Of a stretch of 64,000 nucleotides of DNA, positions 43,944 through 55,437 are shown piece by piece (position 1 is the first letter of the stretch; each line of letters begins with the position of its first letter). Under the pieces are notes generated by a model. That model ran no database searches. It had not been told where the DNA came from and saw only the letters and a program-made list of their open reading frames with translations. The translations under genes and the position numbers were made by a program. The stretch is from the NCBI RefSeq assembly GCF_020283565.1, contig NC_060059.1:15321501-15385500 (forward strand), written 5' to 3'. Source of the DNA: Trifolium pratense. Lineage: Eukaryota > Streptophyta > Magnoliopsida > Fabales > Fabaceae.

Positions 43944-44615
43944 TATATATATAAATATCGTCCGCTACTTAAGTTGCAGAATATTGCAACGGTGCAAAAA
44001 CGATTCAGTCGCTTAAATAACGAATGAATAAAATTAAAAATATTTATCAAGCCAAAACATATTAACAACAAAATTTTAGAGATTAGCAACAAAATTAAAT
44101 TGATAATTTTTTTAGAGACAAAACATATTTATCATGCCATTCATTTAAGAGTATCAAATGAAAATAAATGAAATTTTCGTTCTCCGCAAAAAAAATGTTA
44201 GACATAATGTCCAAGAAAATGTGTAAAACAAATTAACATACAGTAGGAAATAAACTATAAAGCAATAATGAAAACACAGAATTGGTAATCCAATTCGATG
44301 CAATATCACCTATTCTGGGGGGCTTTTAACATGAAAAGGAAATCCACTCACACTGAGTCAATAGTCTACACTCACTAATGACCAAAACAAACAACAATTT
44401 AAAGAATGTTGAATTACAACTTAACTAACGAACCAACTCTATGCCTTTTGATGTTCAATAAGGGCGCAAAGTGGTGCACACAATAATAACACAAATAATG
44501 GACGCAAAGTAGAAATTCCAACACCAAAATCTTTAACAAAATCTTCAATTCTTGCTTCGTCCGTTGTTGTTAGGGTTGAGTCCCCTTGTATAGTAAATTA
44601 TCTGCTGGATTTTTT
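43944..44615. other. Spacer, no gene recognised
   Basis: AT-rich with no domain-bearing frame. The CGCTACTTAA motif at 43971 recurs as CGCTACTTAA at 38928 and in the inverse sense at 43471, possibly parts of an old MITE family. Confidence 0.45.
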
Positions 44616-44623
44616 CCAATGGG

Positions 44624-45232
44624 CAGGGACGGATTTACTGTGTGCTAAAGAGATGTAAGAGAGAACCAAAACAACTTTATCATCTTCTTTTCTCTTTTAA
44701 CTTCTTCATCTCCTTTTTTCTTTTTCTTCTTTTCTTGTTGTAAATTGGATTTGGGAATAATTTGTCATATTCAGTTCTTTTACTCACCGGATCTCAATCT
44801 CTGTTTCTCTTTGTCCTTCCTACTTCTATTTTCGTTTTTTTTATTCTGATTCTGCTATAATTTGAAATTTTTCTCGTTAAAAAAAAACACAAAACACGTA
44901 AAAAAAAAAAAAATACAATCAAACCGCCGGTTTTCAAAACCGTCGGTTCACCGGTTTTTACCGGTTTTTTCCGGTTCTGTCCGGTTTGACTGCTTATCCG
45001 GTCCAGCAATCAGACCAAACCGCTGCACCTCCGGTTCCCGGTCCAACCGGTTCGACCGGCCGGTCCGGTCCGGTTTTTAAAACACTGCTAATGAGTATCT
45101 TATGAGTATTGACTAATAAACTAAAATAAGTAATTTTGTATAAGAAAATATTAAAATTATATAAATAACAATTTATATTTTTTTACGTTATAATTTCGAC
45201 CTCACTTACTAAAATTCCTGGATCCGTCCCTG
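44624..45232. mobile_element. hAT non-autonomous element, 609 bp
   Basis: Ends CAGGGACGGATT and the complement of ATCCGTCCCTG are inverted repeats beginning CAGGG, typical for hAT. Flanks CCAATGGG (44616-44623) and CCAATAGC (45233-45240) match at 6 of 8 positions, a decayed 8 bp duplication. It contains a GC-rich block with CCGGTTTTTACCGG repeats (44920-45075). Confidence 0.75.
44920..45095. repeat. Partial copy of the CCGGTT-rich hAT MITE family
   Basis: CCGGTTTTTAAAACACTG at 45065-45088 equals the right end of the intact MITE at 50938-51390 (GGTTCTTAAAACATTG), with the same ACCGGT/CCGGTC repeats inside. The left end is not recognisable, so this is a truncated or nested copy inside the 44624-45232 element. 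Confidence 0.6.
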
Positions 45233-45240
45233 CCAATAGC

Positions 45241-47279
45241 TGCATGATTGAGAAAACCTAATTTTATTTGTTGCAGATTTGTTTAGCTGTCCACCAAAAA
45301 GATTTGATCTAAATCCGAATTAAATTTCCTTCAATTTATTCGAGCTCGTATTAAATTATTTGGTCATTGGACAAGCTTTAACAAATATTCCTAAGGTAAA
45401 ACGGTATACTTCAACCTAGTTTAAACATATACAAAGTTCACAAAAGGCTTCTTGTAGCGCACGTAATATGTTTTAATACACCGAGTCCAGATAATGTACT
45501 CATGTTGGAGCATCTTGTCCCACGTACATGATGACTCTTCTCTTCCCAAATGTTCATGTTGTTTTACCCAGATGCAGCCAATCAAAAGAACATTAATATT
45601 AAATATTGTAGGTACATTATGTATTTATTAAAATAACAACATTAAAGGTTTATTAAAGTAAAAAAAGGTTTATTCAAAAAATAATAATATTCCTCTCATG
45701 AAAAAAAGTAAAAAAAAAAAAAAAACGGTTCTTATTTTTTCTTTTTGACGCAACAACAGGTCTTATAAAAAAAAACATAAATGTAGGTTTGGTTTTCTAT
45801 TTTTAAAGTTTTGGTTTTCCTATTTTAAAAATTAGTTTTTGGTCATCCTATTTTAATTTTGTTTACTTTTGATCTCTTTGCCAATTTTGATGATGTGACA
45901 AACTCACTTATAATATCACAAATGGTACATGGATAAAACTGATACAAGTGCATTATTGTTTAATTTAATTTCAATAAATCTTATAAAAAATATTTTTATC
46001 AATTAAATAATAAAATAAGTTAAAATATATGGTACGTCAAAAATAAAATATAAAATATATGGATCCCTAATAATTAAATAAGTTAAACTGTCTATATAAA
46101 AAAAAAGTTAAACTAAACCTTTTTTGACAAAAAAAAAAATTAAGCCTAATATATGTTGTGTTCATTAAAAAAAAAGCCTAATATGTTGTGTTCCTTTTGC
46201 AAGAGGATGAGAGAGGGGTTGATGGAAAACCTCTGTTATAGAGTCGTCATGAAGAAACACAAGTTACACAACACCTCAGGGAAGCACAGCGCCGCTAGGA
46301 AGGAAAGAAAGCACGTTGAATTTTGGGCTCACATTTTTGTAGAAGAGCTATGCTATATAGTGCGAAGGTTTTGATCACGAAAGTCTCACGAAGCGTGTGG
46401 CACACATGGACCTGACAACTTTGTTACTATCTTAACTTTATTTACTCACAAACCCACAATTTATGGGTAACTTTTAATAGAATAAAAATATTTCATGCAA
46501 AATAAATACACTATCAGTTCATCGCTATTGCCATCACCATCGTCGATCTTTGCTACCAGGAATAGGATGTTTGTTAAATCGAAAATTGAAAGAGGAAAAA
46601 ATTAGCAACTGGAAAAATAGAAATTTATGAGTTTGAATTGTACTGCAAAATCATGTATGCACACACTGTGGCTTTCACTTCAATTTTTAATTTTCAACCC
46701 TGTACCATACTGGTATTAGAGATTCAGAGTTTAATGACAGATAAAACGAGGAAGTTGATTGTTGAAACTTGAAACTTCTGTTGTCTTTCTCGAAAAGGTA
46801 GGATAATAAGAGATTTATGTTCTACTTTGATGAGATCCATGTTCTACTACCATGGAAGGTGTGAAGGAATTGTGGAAGAAGAACACGCAGGAGAGAGAAA
46901 TAGAAGAACACGCAGTTACTGTTTGACATTTCATTCGCGAGCACTTTGTGAAACCAATTTTCGCTGCATATAGCATTTTTCTTTGTAGAAATTTAACTAG
47001 TTGAGAGAGGGACACGTCACCAGCCAATGTCATTTTTTTTTTTTTTGGTAAAGTGGTTGTGTATTTCGTGAATGGTAGTTTCGGATTCGTAGGATTAAGC
47101 ATTATTCTAGTATTTTATTATTTAATTAATAATTTTTTTAATAAGATTATTGAAATTGGTTATAAAAAAAGATTTATTGAAATTATGTAAAATAATAATG
47201 TCACGTATGGGCAAATTACCCTCACAAAACTCACTAAAAATCTGTATTTTAAAAATAAACCCTTCATTTTCTCTTTGTC
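45241..47279. other. Spacer, no gene recognised
   Basis: Two kilobases of AT-rich sequence with A tracts. A less AT-rich frame at 46153-46374 and a minus frame at 46815-47102 show no known domain and no family support, so they are not called. Confidence 0.5.
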
Positions 47280-47478
47280 AATCAAGTCCTTAATTTACTC
47301 ACTTTATTCATTTTAAAAATCCAAACCCTAACGTTTGTAAAATTCAATCTAAACCCATTGTCAAAAAAAAAAAATCAATTTAAACCCTAATAAATAAAAT
47401 TAGTATAAATACTCAATACTCCAAGACCATTTTTCACATTTATTCTTTCTTGGCAAAACAAAACAAAAAACCAAAAGA
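47280..47478 (+). promoter_or_regulatory. Promoter and 5' leader of PP2 gene 2
   Basis: TATAAATA at 47404-47411 lies about 70 bases before the ATG. Upstream are the family landmarks TTAATTTACTCACTTTATTC and two AAACCCTAA telo-box motifs (about 47330 and 47389). These elements are shared with the promoters of the other copies. Confidence 0.75.
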
Positions 47479-49402
47479 ATGGCGGCCAAAAAAAGCAAAA
47501 GATTGGGAGAATTAGAAGAATTACCGGAAGCATGTATTGCCACAATACTCTCTCATACGACTCCCACTGATGCTTGTAGGCTCTCCGTCGTTTCTAAAAC
47601 TCTCCATTCTGCCTCCGATTCCGACGATGTTTGGAATTACTTTCTCCCTTCCGATTCCAATCTCATCAACTCTATCATCTCACAGTATCCTTCCCTTGCT
47701 AATGCTTCTACTAAAAAGGCTATGTTTCTCGCTCTCGCTCTCTCTGATCGCCGTTTCATCATTGACGATGGTAAAAAGGTACTTCTTCTTTTTATTTTTT
47801 TGCTGATGCCAAGTTTCGAACCAAGTACCTTTAAGTTGCAAAGTGACTCCTCAACCAAGTGGGCTACCTAGAAAACAGGCTGTATTTCTTCTTTGTAACC
47901 TCTGATATTCTTTATTAGGTTTAGGTCTTCTTATTAAATTGATTGTTGTTTAAAACAAAAGCTATTGATTTTTTGAGATGTTTAATTCAGAATGCTAATT
48001 ATATGTTTCGGATGTGTTGAAATGCAGAGCTTTCAATTGCTTAAAGAGAGTGGAAAAATATGTTACATGCTTTCTGCTAGATCACTCACCATTGATTGCG
48101 AAAGCAGTGCAAGTCATAAGAAAATGTGGATTTCTAAGCCTAATTCCAGGTTATTAGCTCTTAAGTTTCTATTTTATTTTTTTGAGTTGATTATAGTGTA
48201 CTATTTTATTTTCTACAGTGTTGTTATTACCAACATGTCTTCGTTAAACTCTCAAATCTTAACTGGTGTAGTCATTGTTGCTTAACATATTTGATAGTTG
48301 GGCTGGGGTTTGAATCTCAGACATCTCACTCATATATTTAAGAGTGGAATTTCTAACAAAAAAAAAAACTCTGCTTAAAAAGAGTGGAAAAATATGTTAC
48401 ATACTTTCTGCTAGGTCACTCACCATTGCTTCCGGTGCGCGTCTATTAGAAGTCTCACATCGGCTAGAGATATGTCATAGATAGTCTTTATAAGTGTAGT
48501 GCAAACCTCAACTCTCAAGCTAATTTTTGTGGTTCAGTATAAGCCTCCCAAATTCTAATAGCTTTGTAAGCAAAAATGAATTTCTATGCTTAATTCCAGG
48601 TTATCAGCTCTTAAGTAAAAAACAAAGTCATTTATGATCTGGATTATATTAAACTAATTCATTTATTGATTCATCGTATATTTGTATTGTCATGTGCAAC
48701 TGATCTTCATTAATTTTCTTTGCAAATAAAGTCATTTGATGAAGATTTTATGATACCATATTCCATATATGATGCTATAAAATGAATCACTTTCAACTTT
48801 TTTCTCAGTTCGTATATTTAAGTTTTTGCACCAATTTTGACAGGTTCCCAGAAGTTGCTGAGCTTTGTAATGTTTCGCGGTTTGAGATTCATGGGACTAT
48901 TAACACTCTTTCCTTGTCCCCAAATACTCAGTATGCGGCTTATCTCGTGTTTAAGATGAATGGTGCCTATGTATTTAAGAATGAACCTGCAAAGTTATCC
49001 GTTAGTGTTGAAGGTGGCCGTTACAAAACTAAATCTGTTTGTTTGGATCCCCAAATACTCAGTAGCGCGCACTTCCGTTATGTCAATCATCATCGCCATG
49101 TCTCAGGTGGTTACGGCCGTCGAAGGCAAACACACTGCAAATGCATTTCTTTGAGGCCGCCCGAAGTAGTTGGATTGCAACGTCCTTGTGTGAGAAGTGA
49201 TAGGTGGTTCGAGATTGAGATGGGAATATTCTTCAATTCAAATCTCCAAAATAAAGAAGTTCGGATGAGTGTTATCCAGAAAAAGGGTGATGGAAAGATG
49301 GAAAGTTTCTTTCTTGAAGGAATAGAAGTTAGACCTAAAGATGATGATGATGATGATGATGATGACGACGATGACGATGACGATGACGATGACAACGACG
49401 GC

Positions 49403-49440
<38 letters not shown>

Positions 49441-49471
49441 GGACGACGATGATGATGATGATATGGATTAG
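47479..49471 (+). CDS. F-box PP2 (phloem protein 2-like) gene 2, with poly-Asp tail
   Basis: Three exons: 47479-47778, 48028-48149 and 48844-49471, all with GT-AG borders, giving 349 residues. Exon 1 holds the F-box (ELPEACIATILSHTTPTDAC, then LSVVSKTLHSASDSDDVW), which binds SKP1 in an SCF ubiquitin ligase. Exon 2 reads SFQLLKESGKICYMLSARSL. Exon 3 is the PP2 carbohydrate-binding-type domain with LSPNTQYAAYLVFKM, RSDRWFEIEMGIFFN and FFLEGIEVRPK. PP2 then ends, and about 43 mostly Asp residues follow, encoded by a GAT/GAC repeat, before TAG. The usual GW of DGW is RW here. Intron 2 holds a degenerate second exon 2. Start chosen by alignment with paralogs (MAAKKSKRL). Probably expressed; substrate unknown. 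Confidence 0.92.
48365..48612 (+). pseudogene. Degenerate duplicate of exon 2 inside intron 2
   Basis: CTTAAAAAGAGTGGAAAAATATGTTACAT... resembles exon 2 codons 5-29 and resumes at 48575 with AATTTCTATGCTTAATTCCAGG. It lacks the AGCTTTCAATTG start and the splice acceptor. A 110 bp insert (48448-48560) splits it. Confidence 0.75.
48448..48560 (+). repeat. 110 bp insertion with snRNA-type promoter motifs
   Basis: Begins TATTAGAAGTCTCACATCGG and ends CCAAATTCTAATA, so its outer 8 bases are inverted repeats (TATTAGAA/TTCTAATA). GTCTCACATCG (48453-48463 approximately) is followed by 24 bases and then TTTATAAG, the same arrangement as in the copia LTR at 5481-5525. It may be a small transposon-derived promoter cassette. 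Confidence 0.5.
49340..49465 (+). repeat. GAT/GAC microsatellite coding for poly-Asp
   Basis: About 42 codons of GAT and GAC with single Asn, Gly and Glu interruptions at the end of gene 2. Paralogs end shortly after VRPK without it. Trinucleotide composition keeps the frame during slippage. Confidence 0.95.
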
Positions 49472-50824
49472 TTTATTACTTGATGGTTAGATTTAGGTTT
49501 CATGCTTTCTATCGTTTCCATCAAACTCTCCTAGCAATTTCCCAATTCTTTTAGATTTAATGATTTATTTTGGTGGTTGTGTTTTTTTTTTTTTGGTACA
49601 ATCTTTTGGTGGTTGTTATTTGGAACAGAGAATTTTTTTTATTTCATATTTGATTATTAATTAACTTATGCTGAAATTTGGGGAATATTAGCTTAAGTAA
49701 ACATGAATAGGATGGTCAACTTTGGGAAAGATAAGTTTGAGTTTGAACATGAAAAATGTGATGTGAATCTTGAGTTTCGGGTTTGAGTAAAGAAGGAGAT
49801 GGGTTAAAAAAATCTACTAATAAAAATGTGTTCTATATTTGATCTAAAGGTCAAAAATCAACTTGACCATGATTAACAAATTGTTCACTTCAGCATACTA
49901 AATGTTGCCACCATATAAGTTATGCAAACTATTAACGTTTTTATTTAAATAACTTAATTTTAATAGGTGTTAATAATATATTAAATGATTTTTAATTTTT
50001 CTAAATTTTCTTATGAATGATCTATATAATATGAACTTTCAATATAACAATAAATTTTGTAACATTTGCATTTGTTATAATAGTTTTAATTACTTGACCT
50101 CGGTGGAACTCTAGTACAGTAGCATTAGCTTGTATTATATTATACAAAGCGTTATTAACCCAAATATGGTTAACCTTTTATTTTTGAAGAGGGGTCAACT
50201 TATTCTAGATGTGTTTTTGTGCAGAGTTTGCTCCACTTAACAACTCGTGATAAATATTAAATTTCATTGATTTGACTATTTATTTAGAAGTTCTCAACAA
50301 CCAATCGTGAAGACCTCAATTTAATTTCGATTATGATGATTGACACTGAACTTGGTTGGGAGGAATATAATTCGATCCTCCGTAATTGCAATTGGGAGGG
50401 GACTAGAACCGTCATGGACGAATCTATATATAGTTGCAGTGTGTAGAAATATATGTACTTTTATAAATATACGTTTATAAATATTATTTTAATAAAGTAT
50501 TAGGGATAGAGTATTCGTGAGGCCAGAGATAAAATCTCGCGCCAAATTTTTGTTTTCTCTCTTGTAACAAAATAAAAAACCTGATGTTTGTAAAAAAAAT
50601 CATTTTTTATAAGCAAAAAAGTGGATTATAAGGAGTACAAAGGTACTAAACTCTTACAATTCAGGAAAAGTCAGCTTAGATACATTGTAAACAGGCTAAA
50701 AGATTGTTACACCAATTAGAGAACACCAAATTAACATTGTTCTCTATACGGCCAATAAACCAGTACCACGAAAAGTATATAATTTGCTCCGCTAATGAGG
50801 AAATATCTATACAAGCTCTCCTCT
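49472..50824. other. Spacer between PP2 genes 2 and 3
   Basis: AT-rich, no gene or repeat boundary recognised. Confidence 0.6.
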
Positions 50825-50937
50825 AAATAATATATTAATTTACTCGTTTTAAAAATCTAAACCTTAGTTTGTCAAAAAAAAAAAAAACTAAACCCTAATG
50901 TTTGTAAAAAAAGAAAATCTAAACCCGTAGTATAAAT
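50825..50937 (+). promoter_or_regulatory. Distal promoter of PP2 gene 3
   Basis: Family promoter landmarks (ATTTACTCGTTTTAAAAATC, AAACCCTAATGTTTGTAAAA) ending at GTATAAAT, where the MITE inserted. The original TATA sequence forms the target duplication. Confidence 0.75.
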
Positions 50938-51390
50938 CAATGTTTTAAAAACCGAACCGGACCGGCCGGTCCGACCGGTTCGGCCGCGAACCGGTGCCCT
51001 CGGCGGTCCGGACGACTAGCAAGAACCGCTAGTCAGTGGAACCGGTCAAGAACCGGTATGAACCGGTGTGAACCGGTGTGAACCGGTGAACCGGTGAACC
51101 GGAAAAACCGGCCGGTTTTTCTCTCACTTAAAAAAAAAAAAAAAAACTGATTTTTTAATAAAAAAAAACGATGGATTGAAAGGTTTTTTATTTTGACAAC
51201 ACGATGGATTGAAATTGAAAGGTTAAAAAATCAAAAATCTTTCCTTTCCAACCATAGACTCAAACACGTGAAAAAATTATATGAACGGTTCAATATAAAC
51301 GGTTCAATAACGGTTGAACCGATCCGACCGGTTGACCCTTGAACCAGTTGTCACAACGGTTCGACCTCCGGTCCGGTTCTTAAAACATTG
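50938..51390. mobile_element. hAT MITE, 453 bp, inserted in the TATA box of PP2 gene 3
   Basis: Ends CAATGTTTTAAAAACC and the complement of GGTTCTTAAAACATTG are inverted repeats, flanked by the perfect 8 bp duplication GTATAAAT (50930-50937 and 51391-51398). Inside are many ACCGGTxxGAACCGG repeats. No coding capacity. Confidence 0.92.
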
Positions 51391-51456
51391 GTATAAATAC
51401 TCCAATACCAACATTGACAATTAGTCTTAAGCTGGAAAAAAGAAACAGCAAAAAAA
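51391..51456 (+). promoter_or_regulatory. Core promoter and 5' leader of PP2 gene 3, rebuilt by target duplication
   Basis: TATAAATA (51392-51399) and ACTCCAATACC correspond to the TATA box and start region of gene 2. The duplicated target keeps a TATA box 58 bases before the ATG, but everything upstream is now MITE sequence. Confidence 0.8.
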
Positions 51457-53223
51457 ATGGCAAAGAAAAGCAAAAGAATGGTAGAATTTGAAGAATTACC
51501 AGAATCATGTATCGCTACAATACTCTCTCATACGACTCCCATTGATACTTGTAGGCTCTCCGTCGTTTCTAAAACATTCCATTCTGCCTCCAATTCCGAT
51601 GACGTCTGGAATCGATTTCTCCCTTCCGATTCCAATCTCATCGACGCTATCTTCTCATGGTATCCTTACCTTGCCAACCTTCCTTCTAAAAAGGCTATGT
51701 TTCTCGCTCTCCCTAATCCCCCTATAATCATCGACAACGGCAAAAAGGTATTCTTCTTTATTAGGGCTTATCATTGATTTTTTAAGATGTTTAATTAGTT
51801 CAGAATGTTAATTAAGTTTTGTATGTGTTTATATATGTAGAGCTTTCAATTAGATAAAAAGAGTGGAAAAATGTTTTACATGCTTTCTGCTAGATCACTC
51901 ACCATTGCTTGCAGTGCCCGTGTGAAAAAATGGAATACTAAGCTTAATTCCAGGTTATTAGCTCTTAAGTTCTATTCAGTTTATGTCTTAAATTCTTTAT
52001 CGTAACAATATTCTTTTCGTTGGTTATATGAACTGTTTTTGTGAAGGAGTGATTTTGATGCTTATTTTAATTTTTTTCTTCTGTTCGATTTTTTCAGAGT
52101 TTAATTAGAAGGTTATGTTACCTTTGGAACATTCTCGTTTATGGCTATGTTTTGTAAAATTAAATTATAATAGCTGATAAGCTAGCTTTTCGATGATAGT
52201 TGAAAAGCTAATAGAATGAAATTAAATATTTAGTAAATTTAATTGTTGTAAGTATAAAATGACATAAAAATATATGTTAATCGATGGGAGCGGGCAACTA
52301 TTTTCGAATGCTTCCCTTTCATACTAGTTGTTATATTTCCCCTAGTTAGCGATCTTATTTTTTATGATTGTTTTCCTCTTTGTGGGTGCAACATCAATAA
52401 ATTCGCTCATGATCATGTTAAAAAATAAATAAAGAAATAAATAATAAAATTAAAATAATAAGGTTAGAATTGGAATTAAAAAAACATCTGAAAAAAACTA
52501 TAAGACAGTCAAAAAAGATTATGAGTATTATCAAACACATCAAATTTGATGAAACAAATTTATAATGTTACAAAATAGATATTATATCTATACAAAGTCA
52601 TATCAAGACATCAATTTTTTCTCAGTTCCTATATTCTTATCTTTGCAACTTCTTGCACTAATTTTGACAGGTTCCCTAAAGTTGCCGAGCTTTGTAATGT
52701 TTCGTGGTTTGAGATTCGTGGGACTATTAACAGTCTCTCCTTGTCCCCAAATACTCACTATGCGGCTTATCTCGTGTTCAAGATGAACGGTGCCCATGGA
52801 TTTGAGAATGAACCTGCGGAGTTATCCGTTGGTGTTGAAGATGGCCGTTGCATCACTAAATTTGTTTGTTTGGATCCATACTTCCTCTACGAAACAAATC
52901 ATCGCCCCCATCGTGCTTCGGTAATTTACGGCGGTTGTGTCCTAAATAAAAAATGCAAATGCGGGAAGCGGCCGACGCCTAAAGTAGTTGGATTGCAACG
53001 TCCTAGTGTGAGAAGTGATGGGTGGTTTGAGATTGAGATGGGAAAATTCTTCAATTCAAGTCTTGAAGATAAAGTAGTACGGATGAGTGTTATCCAGAAA
53101 AAGGGTCATGGAAAGATGGAAAATTTCTTTCTTGAAGGAATAGAAGTTAGGCCTAAAGAAGCATATATGTCACATAGTATGTTGAGGGAGAAGGAGAAGA
53201 TTTGGGATTTCTTCCTAATTTAG
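51457..53223 (+). CDS. F-box PP2 (phloem protein 2-like) gene 3, intact
   Basis: Three exons, 51457-51747, 51841-51953 and 52671-53223, give 318 residues. The F-box in exon 1 (ELPESCIATILSHTTPIDTC ... DDVWNRFLPSD) should bind SKP1. Exon 2 encodes SFQLDKKSGKMFYMLSARSL. Exon 3 is the PP2 domain, with FEIRGTINSLSLSPNTHYAA, RSDGWFEIEMGKFFN and FFLEGIEVRPKE. A Cys/Lys-rich insert CVLNKKCKCGKRPTPK precedes VVGLQRP, similar to gene 2. Unlike gene 2, the C-terminus is short (SMLREKEKIWDFFLI). The likely role is substrate recognition for ubiquitination, perhaps of glycoproteins. Its promoter upstream of TATA was replaced by a MITE, so expression may differ from gene 2. Start set by paralog alignment. 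Confidence 0.93.
52150..52280. repeat. MITE-like fragment in intron 2 of gene 3
   Basis: TAGCTGATAAGCTAGCTTTT and the following AT-rich part (AAATTTAATTGTTGTAAGTATAAAATGACAT) resemble the repeat at 23925-24270 in intron 2 of gene 1. Ends undefined. Confidence 0.4.
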
Positions 53224-54094
53224 CCCTAAATTAGGTTTAAATCAAATTTTTCTATTTTATTTTTGTTTTTATAATAATTCATATTTTGTTATTTTAATTT
53301 TGAGTTTTATTCTGGTGTTTTTACAAATTAAAAAAAACGACTTGTCACGATCCATTGGTTCATGTAAAATCCATGTCTTAGGTGTATCAAAAAATATTAT
53401 TTTCGCTAAGCGTATATAATAAAATAGAGTGAAAGGTCCTAACCAAAACAAAAATAGAGTGAAAGGTCCACCCCGAAAGGGGTACTAACTATCACTTGAG
53501 TCCTCTCCGAACCGCAAGAGATAGTTACCTATCATACGACTCACCAACTTCAGACAGGTTCGGATTACAATACACGGCTCTACAAAATATGCAATTAGTG
53601 ACATTGTAAAAGTTAGTACACGTGGACTTACACGTCTGCGAGTTCTTTGTCATATCATTAAAAATATGACACATGTGATCATAATTATGTGAGAGGAACT
53701 AAAACCGGTGGAAATTGATAGGAAGACCACTTTATTTTATTTTTTTATTAAAACAAAATATTCATTCATTCAAATTCAAATTAAAATAATACATCAGATA
53801 CAAGCACAAAATATAATAGAGGAACTAAAATTGTAATTAAACCAACAATATTCACCGAACTATACAAGCTCTTGTATTCTTGTGTTTCTGCTGTTTACAT
53901 GTAGACATCAAGGAACAAAGCAGGTTTCGCCTCATCCTTTTATTATTGTAAATGTTTTTTTTTTTAAACCAAATGTCTCAATTTTAAGTAGATGCATAAC
54001 TTTTATTGTTTATTATAATTTTTTCCTGTTAAAGCAAATGGAAAAAAGACCATCCATAGGTTTTTTCCTGTTTATTATAATTGTTACAACTGGT
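53224..54094. other. Spacer, no gene recognised
   Basis: AT-rich with short, unsupported frames. Begins with the 3' flank of gene 3. Confidence 0.55.
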
Positions 54095-54720
54095 TATTAG
54101 AACACCGTCGGGAAGAGTTTTTGAACCCCGACGTGTTGTTTGGGATAATAAATTATGGAGGAATTTTGTACCATCCAAGGTAAAGATGTTCGGTTGGCGG
54201 CTGTTATTAGAACGATTACCAACAAGATCAGCGCTCAACTATAGAGGTATTTTGCATAATTCGTATGATTTACCTTGCATTTTTTGCTTTAATGATAATG
54301 AGGATTGTTCCCATCTATTTTTTCTTTGCCCGTTTAGTAAAGGAGTATGGGAAGCGGTTTTTAATTGAGTTGGAAAGAGTATTCCAGCTGGTTCACAAGG
54401 ATGGAATCACTTTGAGTTGTTTGGCGACATGGTAAAAGCAAAGAACGGCGGATGTGTTAGACATTTAATTTGGTTGGCCACTACGTGGAACATATGGAAA
54501 CTAAGAAACAAAGTGATTTTTGAGGGAACAATTCCAAATGCTTCTTTCATTATGGATGATATTAAGCTCTTGGATGTGGTTTAGTGGTCACTTTGGCCGA
54601 AGTTTAACCTTTTCTTTTTCGGAGTGGTGCCTTGACCCTATGAGTTGTTTTCAAATCTTATGATTTTTGGCTTTGCATTGTAAATGCAATATTTATTTGC
54701 TTTCAATTTTAATTTGGAAC
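54095..54720 (+). pseudogene. LINE reverse transcriptase C-terminus (zf-RVT), degraded
   Basis: Reads VVWDNKLWRNFVPSKVKMFG, WRLLLERLPTRSALNYRGIL, then CIFCFNDNEDCSHLFFLCPF, the zinc-binding region found after reverse transcriptase in plant L1-type LINEs. A stop follows VFN at 54366, then recognisable homology continues (HLIWLATTWNIWKLRNKVIF, PNASFIMDDIKLLD) to further stops. Ends near the weakly A-rich 54715-54740. 5'-truncated, as usual for LINE insertions. Confidence 0.8.
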
Positions 54721-55437
54721 CCTCACCTAATAAAAATATGATGAATCTAATACATAAAAATTAAAAACACGGCCTCTGGTTCTTGTGGTGGTTTGTATTC
54801 AATTTATGTTTGTGTTTGTGTTCTTTTTTGAGTTCGTGTTGTTCAATTTATGGATTTGTGTTGTTGTTCGTGTTTAAATCTTCTGTCCAATTAATTTGTT
54901 GTTTGTGTTTTTGTGTTTTTCAATTTCTGATTGAGATGGTACATGTTGAGGTTTGCGAGATTGTTCAATTTCAATTTAGGTTTAAGTTTATTGTTATGAA
55001 GATTTGTTCTTCTTGTTCTTGGTATTGTTCTGGATGATATTATCGTTCTTTATTGTTGATGATGATGTTGTTCTTGGAGTTCTTAATGATGGTGGCGGTG
55101 GATGAATGGTGGTGTCGGTGGTGGTGTGGTGGCGGTGGAGAAATGACGGTGGTTGTGATGATGAAGATGACGATGGTTGTGGTGATAAAAAAAATTACAC
55201 CTATTAACTGACATGACATAAAAATTAAATAAAAAATAAAGAAATTACACATATGTATGTCACGTCAAGATTTTGACTTTGTCATTTGCCTTGTTGTACA
55301 AACAGAGCTAAAAGCAAATAATTTTCAGATTGCAAGGATGAAATTGCAAATAAATAAATAAATAAATAAAATACGGTAATGTAAAAACCTATTTACTTTT
55401 TAAAAATATAACAATCCTAGTTTAATTTTGAGCAATA
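54721..55437. other. Spacer with GGTGGCGGTGG-like simple repeats
   Basis: 55090-55185 is built of GGTGGTG/GATGATG triplets on a G-rich strand. The open frames over it are composition artefacts. No gene. Confidence 0.55.

Noticed and set aside
46153..46374. Basic 73-residue frame
   Set aside because: No domain, no paralog and no promoter-like context; too short to support.
49111..49395. Minus-strand poly-Ser frame over the Asp repeat
   Set aside because: Antisense reading of GAT/GAC repeats; the plus-strand exon is supported by paralogs.
54783..55252. Cys/Phe-rich plus frame and Ile/His-rich minus frame
   Set aside because: Low-complexity TTGTG and GGTGGTG repeats give open frames without homology.
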